Source: Candidatus Thorarchaeota archaeon
Lineage (GTDB): Archaea > Asgardarchaeota > Thorarchaeia > Thorarchaeales > Thorarchaeaceae
NCBI GenBank assembly: GCA_016933575.1
Contig: JAFGAR010000040.1
Coordinates: 1-64,000, forward strand
Reading direction: 5' to 3'
DNA length: 64,000 bases
Shown in pieces: positions 43,241 through 51,813 of the stretch. Position 1 is the first letter of the stretch. Every line of letters starts with the position of its first letter. Under the pieces are notes generated by a model that saw nothing but the letters and a program-made list of their open reading frames with translations, did not search any database and had not been told where the DNA came from. The position numbers and the translations under genes are program-made.

Positions 43241-44707
43241 CTAGACATCCTCATCCTCTTTTATCGAATCTAACATTCCTTGGAATGCTCGAGCTAATTC
43301 ACCAATCTCATCGTCTTTTGAGATATATGATTGGTCAACTTGTAGGTCTTGAGTATCTAAGGGTTGTTCCCTGATTCTTGCTGCAGCATTTCTGGTAGCT
43401 AAATCCATAAGATATTGTAATGGCCGAGTGATTGTGTTAGCAATTGATACTGCGACGATTCCTGCTACAATAATTCCTCCAATCGTTGCAAAGAGGATGA
43501 ATGTTGCAGCTTGAGCATTTGTGTCTGCAATTCTTTGCTCGAGTGGTGGAATTGCTTCTAGAACTTCATCTAGAGGAACTGATATGATGCAGATGTAGTC
43601 TCCTTTTCCTACTGGTGTGTAAACCAGAATTCGCTCAGAACCATCTCTAGTGTATCTGAGAGTTCCTGATGTACCTGGTATTGTTATTGTATCAATCTGC
43701 GCTTGGGTCAATGCAACACTGCTGTCCGAATTGTCTTCAACATCGATTAGATCGGGTAACCCCGAGATGTAGGCATTATCCGGCACTTCAGGATGAGCGA
43801 CTACTCCTCCATTTGCATCAAGTAGGAACGCATAGCCTGTTTCAAGAACACTAACATCGATTACCTTCTCACGAATGTCCTCTATAGTGATGTCACCTGA
43901 GATGACAGCACGTCTCTGACCATTCCAGGACACAGCTTTTCCAATGGATATCAGTAAGACATTGTCGAACTCGTCATAATAAGGCTCAACAAAGACAGTT
44001 TCTCCATTGCCTGCCCAGATATCAAGATACCAGTCTTCGCCTCGTGGATTATAGGGATCTGATCCTCTATCTGCATCAGTACCCGCAAATATACTGCCAG
44101 GATAATTGATGAAGAGACCATCATCTGCAAAGGCTATGTATAACCAGCGAAATTCCAACTGATCATGGATTGCTCTGAAGATGAAGTCCATATTCGATAC
44201 ACGACCCAATTTGTCTGCATTCGTTGTTTCGTATGTTAGATAGTTTGTTGAATCAGTACCCGCAGTATACCAACTACTGTAGGTCCATGATACATTGAGA
44301 CCATAGTTAGCATCATACACATTATCTGCAGGGTCTGGTGCTACTGAATCATTCTCGAACAAGTAGTCATAGTAGACTTCTCTATTTGCATAAGTCGAGC
44401 TTGGATCAAAAAGAGCTTCCAGTTCCTTTGCTGCTGCTTCTATCATACCCTGTGCGCTTGTAAGTTTCTGATTGATGACTTGGGCAGTTTTCTGAGCTGT
44501 TAGATCCATGTTCGTTTGAATCTGAGTTTCTAATGCTAGAGAACTCTCGTCTCTTGTAAAGGTTCCAATGATATCAACAAAGGTTAATGATATGATTCCA
44601 GTTGCTGAGAGCGATACAAACGATATCACCAAGAAGGTGAGAATGACGTTTGTTCGAAATTTTCCCTTTTTCTTTGTTTGAGTTGTTTGTGCCATGTTCT
44701 CCTTCAC
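43241..44707 (-). CDS. Membrane Cache-HAMP sensor without output domain
   Basis: A 488-residue membrane protein: basic N-terminus (TKKKGKFR), membrane helix at about 20-42, a large extracellular double-Cache sensing region (about 60-390; GEDWYLDIWAGNGETVFVEPYYDEF, VISGDITIEDIREKV, GYAFLLDANGGVVAHPEV), a second membrane helix (ATFILFATIGGIIVAGIVAVSI) and a HAMP-like region (NTITRPLQYLMDLATRN to about 480). It then stops, with no kinase or methyl-accepting domain. It lies 4 bp after the Cache-TPR-VWA gene and probably forms a receptor with it. Likely ligands are small organic molecules. Confidence 0.8.
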   Translation of the reverse strand: MKENMAQTTQTKKKGKFRTNVILTFLVISFVSLSATGIISLTFVDIIGTFTRDESSLALETQIQTNMDLTAQKTAQVINQKLTSAQGMIEAAAKELEALFDPSSTYANREVYYDYLFENDSVAPDPADNVYDANYGLNVSWTYSSWYTAGTDSTNYLTYETTNADKLGRVSNMDFIFRAIHDQLEFRWLYIAFADDGLFINYPGSIFAGTDADRGSDPYNPRGEDWYLDIWAGNGETVFVEPYYDEFDNVLLISIGKAVSWNGQRRAVISGDITIEDIREKVIDVSVLETGYAFLLDANGGVVAHPEVPDNAYISGLPDLIDVEDNSDSSVALTQAQIDTITIPGTSGTLRYTRDGSERILVYTPVGKGDYICIISVPLDEVLEAIPPLEQRIADTNAQAATFILFATIGGIIVAGIVAVSIANTITRPLQYLMDLATRNAAARIREQPLDTQDLQVDQSYISKDDEIGELARAFQGMLDSIKEDEDV

Positions 44708-44711
44708 CTCC

Positions 44712-47567
44712 CTAGTAATCTACAGTTGTTCCTCCCACTTCTAGTTGTGCCATTAGAACACCTATCCTATCAAAGGCTTTCTCGATGTCCATCCTCACAT
44801 CAATACTGTCCACGACTGAGAGATATTGACCTTGGGGGATATTCTCACAGATAGACTCAAGGAGTTCTTCAGTTGTCATTTGTTTTCCAGTCTTCTTGGA
44901 GCGGACTCGTTTTTCAACCGCTGCTTTCAGCTCCTGTCCCACTCCAATGACTATGAGATTCACATCAAGATGATTATCCCGAATGAATCCTTCAATGGTT
45001 AGTGGTCGGTTTCTCATCAGACGGTCTTTCTCCGTGAGAATACCCTTCAGAACATCTAGCGAGTATGTATCCGAACTATTGTCTTGACCATCCGTAAGAG
45101 CAATGACCCATCTGTGTTCACTTGACTCTATTTTATTGAGTTCTTCAAGTGCTCTACCAAGTGCATCGTAGAAGGCTGTTGCATAATTTGGATACTTTAA
45201 TGCACTAAGCGCTTTGAAGATAGGACTGTCTTCTTCATCATATTCTCCTTTTAATGTAAGGGGTAGAATTTCACGATACGATGAATTGAATATGATTATT
45301 GAAACAGAGTCCTGTGGATTGACTTGACTACGGATGATTTCCATAGCTCCATTGACGGCCGCCTTGATTCTCTGTTGTGCTTGCATACTTCCTGAATAGT
45401 CAATTACCAAAGTCACGCTCTTCTTGTAAAGAATCGAGCGTCTGAGTTTCTCAGCTTTTCTTCGCACATCATGACTTGGTTTATTCAACTGGTCGAGAAC
45501 ATCTGCAAGTTTTTGCATAGCAAAGACAACAAGCCACATCTCATCTGTTGATTCCGCAAAAGAGATAGCCTGGTTATAAGCATCTTCTGCTTTTCGCCAA
45601 TGTCCTTGGACTTGGTATAGTTGACCTTCATGATACTTGATGTAAGCCAAGCTTCTCTCATAACCAATAGATTTGGCAGTCTTCTTTGCTTCATCAAAAC
45701 GTGACTGTGCTTGACTATATCTGCCATCTCTCATGAATACAAGACCCATGGCATCATATCGTCTCGCAAGACCATAGGAATTCTTCAAAGTGAGGTCGAT
45801 AGCTTGGGCATCTTCAAGAAGTTTCATCGATTTCTCAACATTGCCTCTATCCATCTCAACGAGTGCCATATTATGATAGATAGAAGATATCCTCATCATT
45901 GCATCTTTCTCACTTCCACCTTCTTCCTTTGTCTTCTCCAATAATCTATTAGCAATGTCAAGCGATTGTTCATAATAGTCCATGGCATTTCCAGGGTCGC
46001 CTCGTTGTCTGAACACGTTGCCAATATTCAGTAGCATTGTTTGTTCACCGACATCAATCATGAGTCTTCGACTTATCTCGAGAAGATTCTGATAGTTAGC
46101 AAGAGCTCTTCTAAGGTCTCCACGGATAAATGCCTCATTTCCAAATCGCATGGCCTCTTGGAAACTTAGCAATGCATCGACCGTTGTTCCAACCTCTTCA
46201 TACATCGCGCCTGCAGTTGTCACACCTCTTGTGAAATCTTGACGTGACATCTTGTTTACTAGTCGAGTCATCTCAGATATTGGTTCAACAATTGCACGCC
46301 CTCTTCGTCTTGATACACTGAACACTACAGCTGATACTCCGGCAAGGATACCTCCAAGTACTGCAGTAAGAATTAGAGTTCTTGTAGCTACAAGATTGAG
46401 GATATTCGTTGCAGGTCCGATGACATCTGAGTCTGGAACAACAACTACCAGAATATAGTCTGTGCCTTCTATTTGAGCAAAAGAGAGATGCCAAGTACTG
46501 CTCTGTTTCTGATAGGTCAACAGTCCTGCTTCATCTACTAGGACATGGCTTGTCAAAAGACTATGGAATGCAGTAGCTTCCGCACTACCAGATGATCCAA
46601 ACTCAAGGGTTTCAATCGATGCAACTTCTTCATCGAGAGCCTGATCTTTATGTGCCACTACGTTGCCAGCTGTATCAAGCATGAAGGCATAGCCATTTGA
46701 TAACACATTGAGGTTTAGTACTCTATCAAGAATTGTAGCCATGGTCACATCTGCAGAAACAACACCGATGAGGGATCCATTGTCAAATCTTACAGGTCTT
46801 CCCATAGATATGACCAATCCCACAGGATCGACATAGGGAGCTGTGAGAATCACCTGGTCATTGCTAGGAGCAATTGAGGCCACATTGGTATACCACTCCT
46901 GAGCATTTGCATCATAATCAAGCCCTGGCCCATCATAATCTAGAAAATAACTAAGGTCGTCAAAAGGATAGTTCTTGAAAAGGTGTTGATCTGAAACCGC
47001 TAAATCGTATCCCATGTACAACCACTTGTAATCATTGTTCATCTCATGAAGTGCTTTGAAAATGTTAATCATATTTGAAGAATAATCCAAGGCAACTTGT
47101 GTACTGGATGAAAAATCGTGAGGATCATTATTGTTCCATTCTGATCTTGGAATGAAATAGCAGTCAGCTGCAAATGAGATGTATTCTGATTCGTATGCTT
47201 CGACTATTGCATCATCGGTTTCAAATGTTCCAAGCAAGTCTGACCAATGCGGTTCTTCATTAATGTCCCAATAATAGCTATATTGCGGGGAGGCAGAAAT
47301 TCTACCATTAAACAAATCCTCACAATAAGCCTCCATCATAAACACACCATCGACATAGCTTTGCCATCGCTCTCCGATGAAGAGAGCTGTGTCATTGGAT
47401 AGCCTCTGGAGGTTTGCTAATTCCTCAGATTTGAGAGCCTCCGCTGCATCTCCTGCATTAGCATTTGCAACGGTGAAAATCTCACCCATTGATAATGCGG
47501 ATATCGCTAGCATTGGAACCAAAGCAACGACGATGAATGTGACTACTATTCTCTTTGAGATGTCCAT
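44712..47567 (-). CDS. Cache-HAMP-TPR-VWA membrane receptor
   Basis: A 951-residue protein with an uncommon domain order: membrane helix (about 8-28), extracellular double-Cache region (about 35-390; LISMGRPVRF, VVSADVTMATIL, GYAFMLDTAGNVVAHKDQ), membrane helix (about 395-418), HAMP (about 425-475; VEPISEMTRLVNKMS), TPR repeats (about 480-735; GDLRRALANYQNLLEIS, GDPGNAMDYYEQSLDIANR, GRYSQAQSRFDEAKK, GHWRKAEDAYNQAI) and a C-terminal von Willebrand A domain with MIDAS DYSGS and ALTDGQDNSS. It probably senses an external ligand and passes it through TPR/VWA protein contacts rather than phosphorylation. Operon partners flank it on both sides. Confidence 0.83.
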   Translation of the reverse strand: MDISKRIVVTFIVVALVPMLAISALSMGEIFTVANANAGDAAEALKSEELANLQRLSNDTALFIGERWQSYVDGVFMMEAYCEDLFNGRISASPQYSYYWDINEEPHWSDLLGTFETDDAIVEAYESEYISFAADCYFIPRSEWNNNDPHDFSSSTQVALDYSSNMINIFKALHEMNNDYKWLYMGYDLAVSDQHLFKNYPFDDLSYFLDYDGPGLDYDANAQEWYTNVASIAPSNDQVILTAPYVDPVGLVISMGRPVRFDNGSLIGVVSADVTMATILDRVLNLNVLSNGYAFMLDTAGNVVAHKDQALDEEVASIETLEFGSSGSAEATAFHSLLTSHVLVDEAGLLTYQKQSSTWHLSFAQIEGTDYILVVVVPDSDVIGPATNILNLVATRTLILTAVLGGILAGVSAVVFSVSRRRGRAIVEPISEMTRLVNKMSRQDFTRGVTTAGAMYEEVGTTVDALLSFQEAMRFGNEAFIRGDLRRALANYQNLLEISRRLMIDVGEQTMLLNIGNVFRQRGDPGNAMDYYEQSLDIANRLLEKTKEEGGSEKDAMMRISSIYHNMALVEMDRGNVEKSMKLLEDAQAIDLTLKNSYGLARRYDAMGLVFMRDGRYSQAQSRFDEAKKTAKSIGYERSLAYIKYHEGQLYQVQGHWRKAEDAYNQAISFAESTDEMWLVVFAMQKLADVLDQLNKPSHDVRRKAEKLRRSILYKKSVTLVIDYSGSMQAQQRIKAAVNGAMEIIRSQVNPQDSVSIIIFNSSYREILPLTLKGEYDEEDSPIFKALSALKYPNYATAFYDALGRALEELNKIESSEHRWVIALTDGQDNSSDTYSLDVLKGILTEKDRLMRNRPLTIEGFIRDNHLDVNLIVIGVGQELKAAVEKRVRSKKTGKQMTTEELLESICENIPQGQYLSVVDSIDVRMDIEKAFDRIGVLMAQLEVGGTTVDY

Positions 47568-47634
47568 CTTCTCTTTCTCCCTTTGATTCTATGAATTATC
47601 ATTGTGTTAACATCAATTTCCAAACCTATCTTCC

Positions 47635-49080
47635 CTACCTTGCTTGTGCGTTTAATTCCTCTATCAATTTCTCTGTAAAATCCCGTAGGTCCATTTTTTC
47701 ATCCAGGATGAATAGGTCTCCTTCAAGTGTCCCTTTGACTGCACCTTCACCCAGAAGTATGATGAGAGTCCTACGAAGTATTCGTCGATCAACTCCAGTT
47801 TCTCTCTCCATCCGAGAAACATCAACACTGTCAGTTCCTTGCAATAGACTATAAAGTGTAGAACGTATCTTCGAAATATCTTGCTCCTGAAGTTTCCTTA
47901 TTCCTTTGAGTTTCTTGGTTTCTGTCCGTACAAATGTACTTCCATCAATATGTCCATCAATATCATTACACTGTATCATTGCCTGTAGACTACGGCGTAG
48001 ATTATAGGCAGCAGGTCTTGGAAGCGTTTTTCTGAGGATTCGATCAAGCTCCTTCAACTTGATTATATTATGCTTAGACGTGATAGAATCGATACTCTCT
48101 TGGATATATTCCTCAATGACATACTCCTCTATCATCTGGAGAGCTGCACCGCATGCACTGCATTTTGCGGCCTCTGGCGAGGTAGGAGCCCCACAATTCC
48201 CACATTTTATCGCTCTTCTATAGAGTATCTCCTTTGTCGAACCTATTTGTTGAAGAATCACCTGTTCAGTCCTGCTTGCTTTTCCTGTCTGTCCGATTTC
48301 CCAAAAACTAAGTTTCCTATCCTTTGTACTGACCACGAGATATGCAATATCGGAGATGTCATCTGGTACTCCTGTCGCCATTGCTCTTGGGATGTCGCCA
48401 ATATCTATTCGAGTTACTTCATTTCCATCAATATCCCAGACTCTAAGTGTCGGTGATAGGTCTCCGGTAACGAAGAGAGTTCTCTTTTCGAAAGATAGAA
48501 CTGCAAACACCATGATTCTATCACCGAGCTGGAGTTCTCGTAGTTGATAACCAGCAGCTGTCAAAATCGTAATCTTTCCGGTCTTGTCTGCAATAACCGT
48601 TTCAAGCTCTGTATCGTGTGTGATATCTTCTAGCCAGACATCAGCAATTGGCTGGTCGACATTTCTTGTGAAGATTGTATCCTTATCATCATTGTAAAGA
48701 ACTACTCTATTGTTTTCCAGTGCGACCACAACTTCTGCAGCATCATCCCCATCGATGTCTCGTGCATCACAGGCAATCACATCGCTCTCAAGTCGGATGT
48801 TCCAAACTGTACTTCCTCTATGGTCAACAACAAGTACTTTTTTGCCAACCCCGCCAACAAGAGAATCTGTTCCCTCTCCTTCAACATCTGCAACAGCGAT
48901 ACATCTGACCTTACTCGACCATTTTCTGGTGCTTGTGAGTGTACCCTTCGCATCGAAAACTCTTAGTCTATCTCCATAATCAAGGGAGAATACCTGTGTA
49001 CTTGAATCTCTTCGTTGTCTTACATAGACCGAATATACATTTGCAGCAATAGGTACACTTGCAACAGCGCGAATCTTCAA
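47635..49080 (-). CDS. Beta-propeller / zinc-ribbon / winged-helix protein
   Basis: A 481-residue protein. Residues 1-280 are repeated blades of FG-GAP/WD-like type (AVADVEGEGTDSLVGGVG, ARDIDGDDAAEVVVALENN, EDITHDTELETVIAD, LRVWDIDGN), a propeller. Near residue 295 is a zinc ribbon CGNCG...CSACGAAL. The last 170 residues are helical and contain winged-helix-like elements (IIKLKELDRILRKTLP, VDVSRMERETGVDRRILRRTL). There is no signal peptide, so it is cytoplasmic. It lies 67 bp upstream of the Cache-TPR-VWA gene and may be its cytoplasmic partner; the propeller would be a scaffold. Confidence 0.72.
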   Translation of the reverse strand: MKIRAVASVPIAANVYSVYVRQRRDSSTQVFSLDYGDRLRVFDAKGTLTSTRKWSSKVRCIAVADVEGEGTDSLVGGVGKKVLVVDHRGSTVWNIRLESDVIACDARDIDGDDAAEVVVALENNRVVLYNDDKDTIFTRNVDQPIADVWLEDITHDTELETVIADKTGKITILTAAGYQLRELQLGDRIMVFAVLSFEKRTLFVTGDLSPTLRVWDIDGNEVTRIDIGDIPRAMATGVPDDISDIAYLVVSTKDRKLSFWEIGQTGKASRTEQVILQQIGSTKEILYRRAIKCGNCGAPTSPEAAKCSACGAALQMIEEYVIEEYIQESIDSITSKHNIIKLKELDRILRKTLPRPAAYNLRRSLQAMIQCNDIDGHIDGSTFVRTETKKLKGIRKLQEQDISKIRSTLYSLLQGTDSVDVSRMERETGVDRRILRRTLIILLGEGAVKGTLEGDLFILDEKMDLRDFTEKLIEELNAQAR

Positions 49081-49147
49081 ATCGTTGATAGCACCTATTG
49101 GGAAAATTGTTGCATAGCCATATAAGTATACATAGATTTCGAGTAAA

Positions 49148-50227
49148 ATGATGACAAACTCCGGTCAATGTAGAATTGGCTTCCTCTGGAGTCCACTCCT
49201 AGAAACATTTGATTTCGGACGAAAGCATCCTATTCGAGTAGGCCGATTCAAACTACTACGAGACTTTGTAGATGAAGTTGGATTTCTAGATCTTCCGAAT
49301 GTTGAAGTCATTACCCCTGAACTTCTATCTGAAGATCTTTTAAAAACCATTCACTCGGAGGAATATATCGCAAAAGTCCAACAGATTTCTGAAACAGGAA
49401 TTGGTGATATTGATATAGATACTCCGGGATTCAGAAATATTTACTTCAATTCTCGAATTGTATCTGGAGCTTCAGTTACTGGGATTAAATCAGTGCAGTC
49501 TGGACTGGTAGATCACTTTGTTTCCCCAACTGGTGGCTTCCATCACGCCAAGTTTGGCGCTGGTGGCGGCTTTTGTATTTTCAATGATATTGCTGCTTGT
49601 GTTTATGAACTGAAGAATCAGGGAATCAAAAGAGTGCTAATAGCCGATTTTGATGTTCACCATGGCAACGGTACACAGACCTATTTCTATAATGATCCCG
49701 AAGTAATGCAGATCTCATTTCATGAGGACCCTGAATGGATGTTTCCACATGATGGATACATTCAGGATATTGGAGAAGGCTCTGGTCGTGGATACAATAT
49801 CAATATGCCTTTTCCAATGGACTCGGGAGATGCTGTCTATCGCTATGCTTTTGATGAATTGATCCCCCCATTAGTTGACTCCTATCAACCTGAGTTTATC
49901 ATCTTTATACCTGGTTTTGATGCTCACTACAAAGATCGTCTTGCTCATCTCACTCTAACAACTGACATGATACGATACATCGCATCTACAATCCATGATT
50001 TCGCTCATGAATACAGTTCTGGAAAATTAGGTGTCGTCACTGGTGGCGGTTATCACCATGAATCTCTCTGTTGGGGTCTTGGTACGGTTATGTCTGTTCT
50101 CTCTGGCTTGGACTTTGAACCACCCCCACAGCAACCACCATTTGATGATAATGAAGAAACTTGGGAAGAAGTAAAAAATAATGTGGCTCTCGTGAAAGAC
50201 CTCATCTTTCCAATTTTCAATCTCTGA
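49148..50227 (+). CDS. Histone-deacetylase/AcuC family deacetylase
   Basis: A 359-residue zinc deacetylase. Catalytic pair His132-His133 in TGGFHHAKFGAGGGFCIFND; zinc ligands Asp169 and His171 in DFDVHHGNGTQ and Asp in GFDAHYKD; GGGYHHES near the C-terminus. Bacterial and archaeal members remove acyl groups from lysines or polyamines or act in acetoin use. The nearby speA suggests acetylpolyamine as one candidate substrate (inference). A GNAT acetyltransferase is at 35.3 kb. It diverges from the propeller gene and is convergent with the DNA methyltransferase (3 bp apart). Confidence 0.88.
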   Translation: MMTNSGQCRIGFLWSPLLETFDFGRKHPIRVGRFKLLRDFVDEVGFLDLPNVEVITPELLSEDLLKTIHSEEYIAKVQQISETGIGDIDIDTPGFRNIYFNSRIVSGASVTGIKSVQSGLVDHFVSPTGGFHHAKFGAGGGFCIFNDIAACVYELKNQGIKRVLIADFDVHHGNGTQTYFYNDPEVMQISFHEDPEWMFPHDGYIQDIGEGSGRGYNINMPFPMDSGDAVYRYAFDELIPPLVDSYQPEFIIFIPGFDAHYKDRLAHLTLTTDMIRYIASTIHDFAHEYSSGKLGVVTGGGYHHESLCWGLGTVMSVLSGLDFEPPPQQPPFDDNEETWEEVKNNVALVKDLIFPIFNL

Positions 50228-50230
50228 TTG

Positions 50231-51127
50231 TTATCCAGGTCTCCAAAAATCAAGTATGTACTCATAGGTTGTTGAGAGCGTGATATAATTCGAAGGCCAA
50301 CCAAAGATACCAGCTTTATTCACGATATTCCTTCTATCCCAGATAATGGTATTTCGAAGTTCATAACCTGCATTTTGAAGAGCATTCGTTACATGGATGT
50401 GAGCAGGAATACGTTTTCCCTTCCACCAATAGTCGGTGATATTGATAACGCATCGGCCTCTTGGTTTCAATAGGGGAAGGATGCCCTTGAAGATGTCCTG
50501 AATAGCCAAAGAATATTCTTTGATATTCATAGTTCCTAAATCTGCTGGATGATCTGAATATTGTTGGACCTGCAAATAGTGCTCATCATCTCTTAGGTCT
50601 CCTCTTATGCTCTTGTTTTTTCGCTTACGATTCAGAAGATTAGCATATGGTGGTGACGTAATACAGAGACTAACTGTTTCCTCCTCGAAATAATCTCCAA
50701 TGTTCAAGGCGTCTGCACATATTGCTATCTGATTAGAGGTCTTCTTTGTTGTTTCTAACAATCTGTTGTTGCTGAGGTCAACGTACTCCTTTTTTAGATC
50801 GAAACCAACTGCATTTCTATCCAAATCCTGAGCAGCTAATAATGTCGTTCCTGAGCCAACAAACGGATCTAACACTAGCTCTCCTCTGTGAGTAAACAGG
50901 TTGATGCATTTAGATGGAAGTGCAATTGGAAAGACTGCAGGATGAATTTTCTTGTCACGTATGTCTCTCTTTTCATAGTAGAACTCCCAGACAGCAATCT
51001 GGTGTTGAAGCCACTCTTTTGCAGATAGGCAATTAATATGGTTCGATGGGCACCCACATGTCCGCTCATGTCGGATTCTGAGAGGTTTTGATATCTCCAA
51101 AGGTATCCCGTACCTACATAATCTCAC
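50231..51127 (-). CDS. Solitary DNA methyltransferase (TSPPY type)
   Basis: A 298-residue amino-methyltransferase with the SAM motif DPFVGSGTT (87-95) preceded by the motif-X-like HPAVFPIALP, and catalytic motif TSPPY (157-161), which favours N4-cytosine methylation. The order X-I-IV means it is not a standard beta-class enzyme. The N-terminus has Cys residues (ERTCGCPSN, NC). No restriction enzyme gene adjoins it, so it is an orphan. Its GTG start lies 14 bp inside the corrinoid-protein gene, so it is probably expressed with that operon, an unexpected partnership. Confidence 0.83.
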   Translation of the reverse strand: MRLCRYGIPLEISKPLRIRHERTCGCPSNHINCLSAKEWLQHQIAVWEFYYEKRDIRDKKIHPAVFPIALPSKCINLFTHRGELVLDPFVGSGTTLLAAQDLDRNAVGFDLKKEYVDLSNNRLLETTKKTSNQIAICADALNIGDYFEEETVSLCITSPPYANLLNRKRKNKSIRGDLRDDEHYLQVQQYSDHPADLGTMNIKEYSLAIQDIFKGILPLLKPRGRCVINITDYWWKGKRIPAHIHVTNALQNAGYELRNTIIWDRRNIVNKAGIFGWPSNYITLSTTYEYILDFWRPG

Positions 51128-51803
51128 TCATCAATTTTCGGGCAAGATCAATAGCACTCATTGCATCTCTTCCAAACGCATCAGCGCCTGTATAATCCAC
51201 AACATTCTGATCGATGTCTCCCCCACCTATCATTACCTTTACTTTGTCACGCAATCCCGCCTCTTGAAGGGCTTCAACTGTCCTCTTCATTACATCATGA
51301 GTGGTTGTAATCAATCCACTTAATGCAAGGACTCTCGCTTGAGTTTCCTCTATTTTTTGAACGAATCTTTCAGGTGCTACATCTTCACCAAGGTCATACA
51401 CTTCGAATCCATTGGCTTTCAGGAAAGCTACTACTAGATTCTTCCCAATATAATGAACATCTCCCTGGACAGTCCCAATTACTACTTTCCCACTCTCATT
51501 CTCTCGCTGTGTTGATAGTAAGACCGGTTCTAATTTTTGCATTGCTCGCTTGAAGACATCTGCTGACATGACGAGTTCAACTAGAAAATATTCATTCTTT
51601 GAGAATCGTTCACCAACAATGTCCATACCTTTCTTCAAGGCGTCAAGAATTTGGAATGGGTCTATTCTCTCAGATATATAGGTGTCAACTAGGTTGAGGA
51701 TTTTGGATTCATCGATCTCTGCCATTGCTTCCATTAACTCTGTCATTGTGCATTGACCATCCAGTTCATTTCTAAGCGTTCTAACTCTTATATTTGGCAT
51801 CAT
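51114..51803 (-). CDS. Corrinoid (B12-binding) methyl-carrier protein, MtbC/MttC-like
   Basis: A 229-residue corrinoid protein. The N-terminal helical cap (about 20-100) includes ILDALKKGMDIVGERFSKNEYFLVELVMSAD in sequence order. The Rossmann-like B12 domain carries the axial-ligand motif D115-V-H117-x-x-G in VQGDVHYIGKN, then ALSGLITTTHDVMKRTV and VMIGGG. Such proteins carry the methyl group between a substrate-specific methyltransferase and a pterin methyltransferase; here the latter is the MtrH-type protein two genes upstream. The substrate-side methyltransferase is not visible. RACo upstream would reactivate it when Co(I) oxidises. Confidence 0.9.
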   Translation of the reverse strand: MMPNIRVRTLRNELDGQCTMTELMEAMAEIDESKILNLVDTYISERIDPFQILDALKKGMDIVGERFSKNEYFLVELVMSADVFKRAMQKLEPVLLSTQRENESGKVVIGTVQGDVHYIGKNLVVAFLKANGFEVYDLGEDVAPERFVQKIEETQARVLALSGLITTTHDVMKRTVEALQEAGLRDKVKVMIGGGDIDQNVVDYTGADAFGRDAMSAIDLARKLMSEIM

Positions 51804-51813
51804 ATATCTTTCA

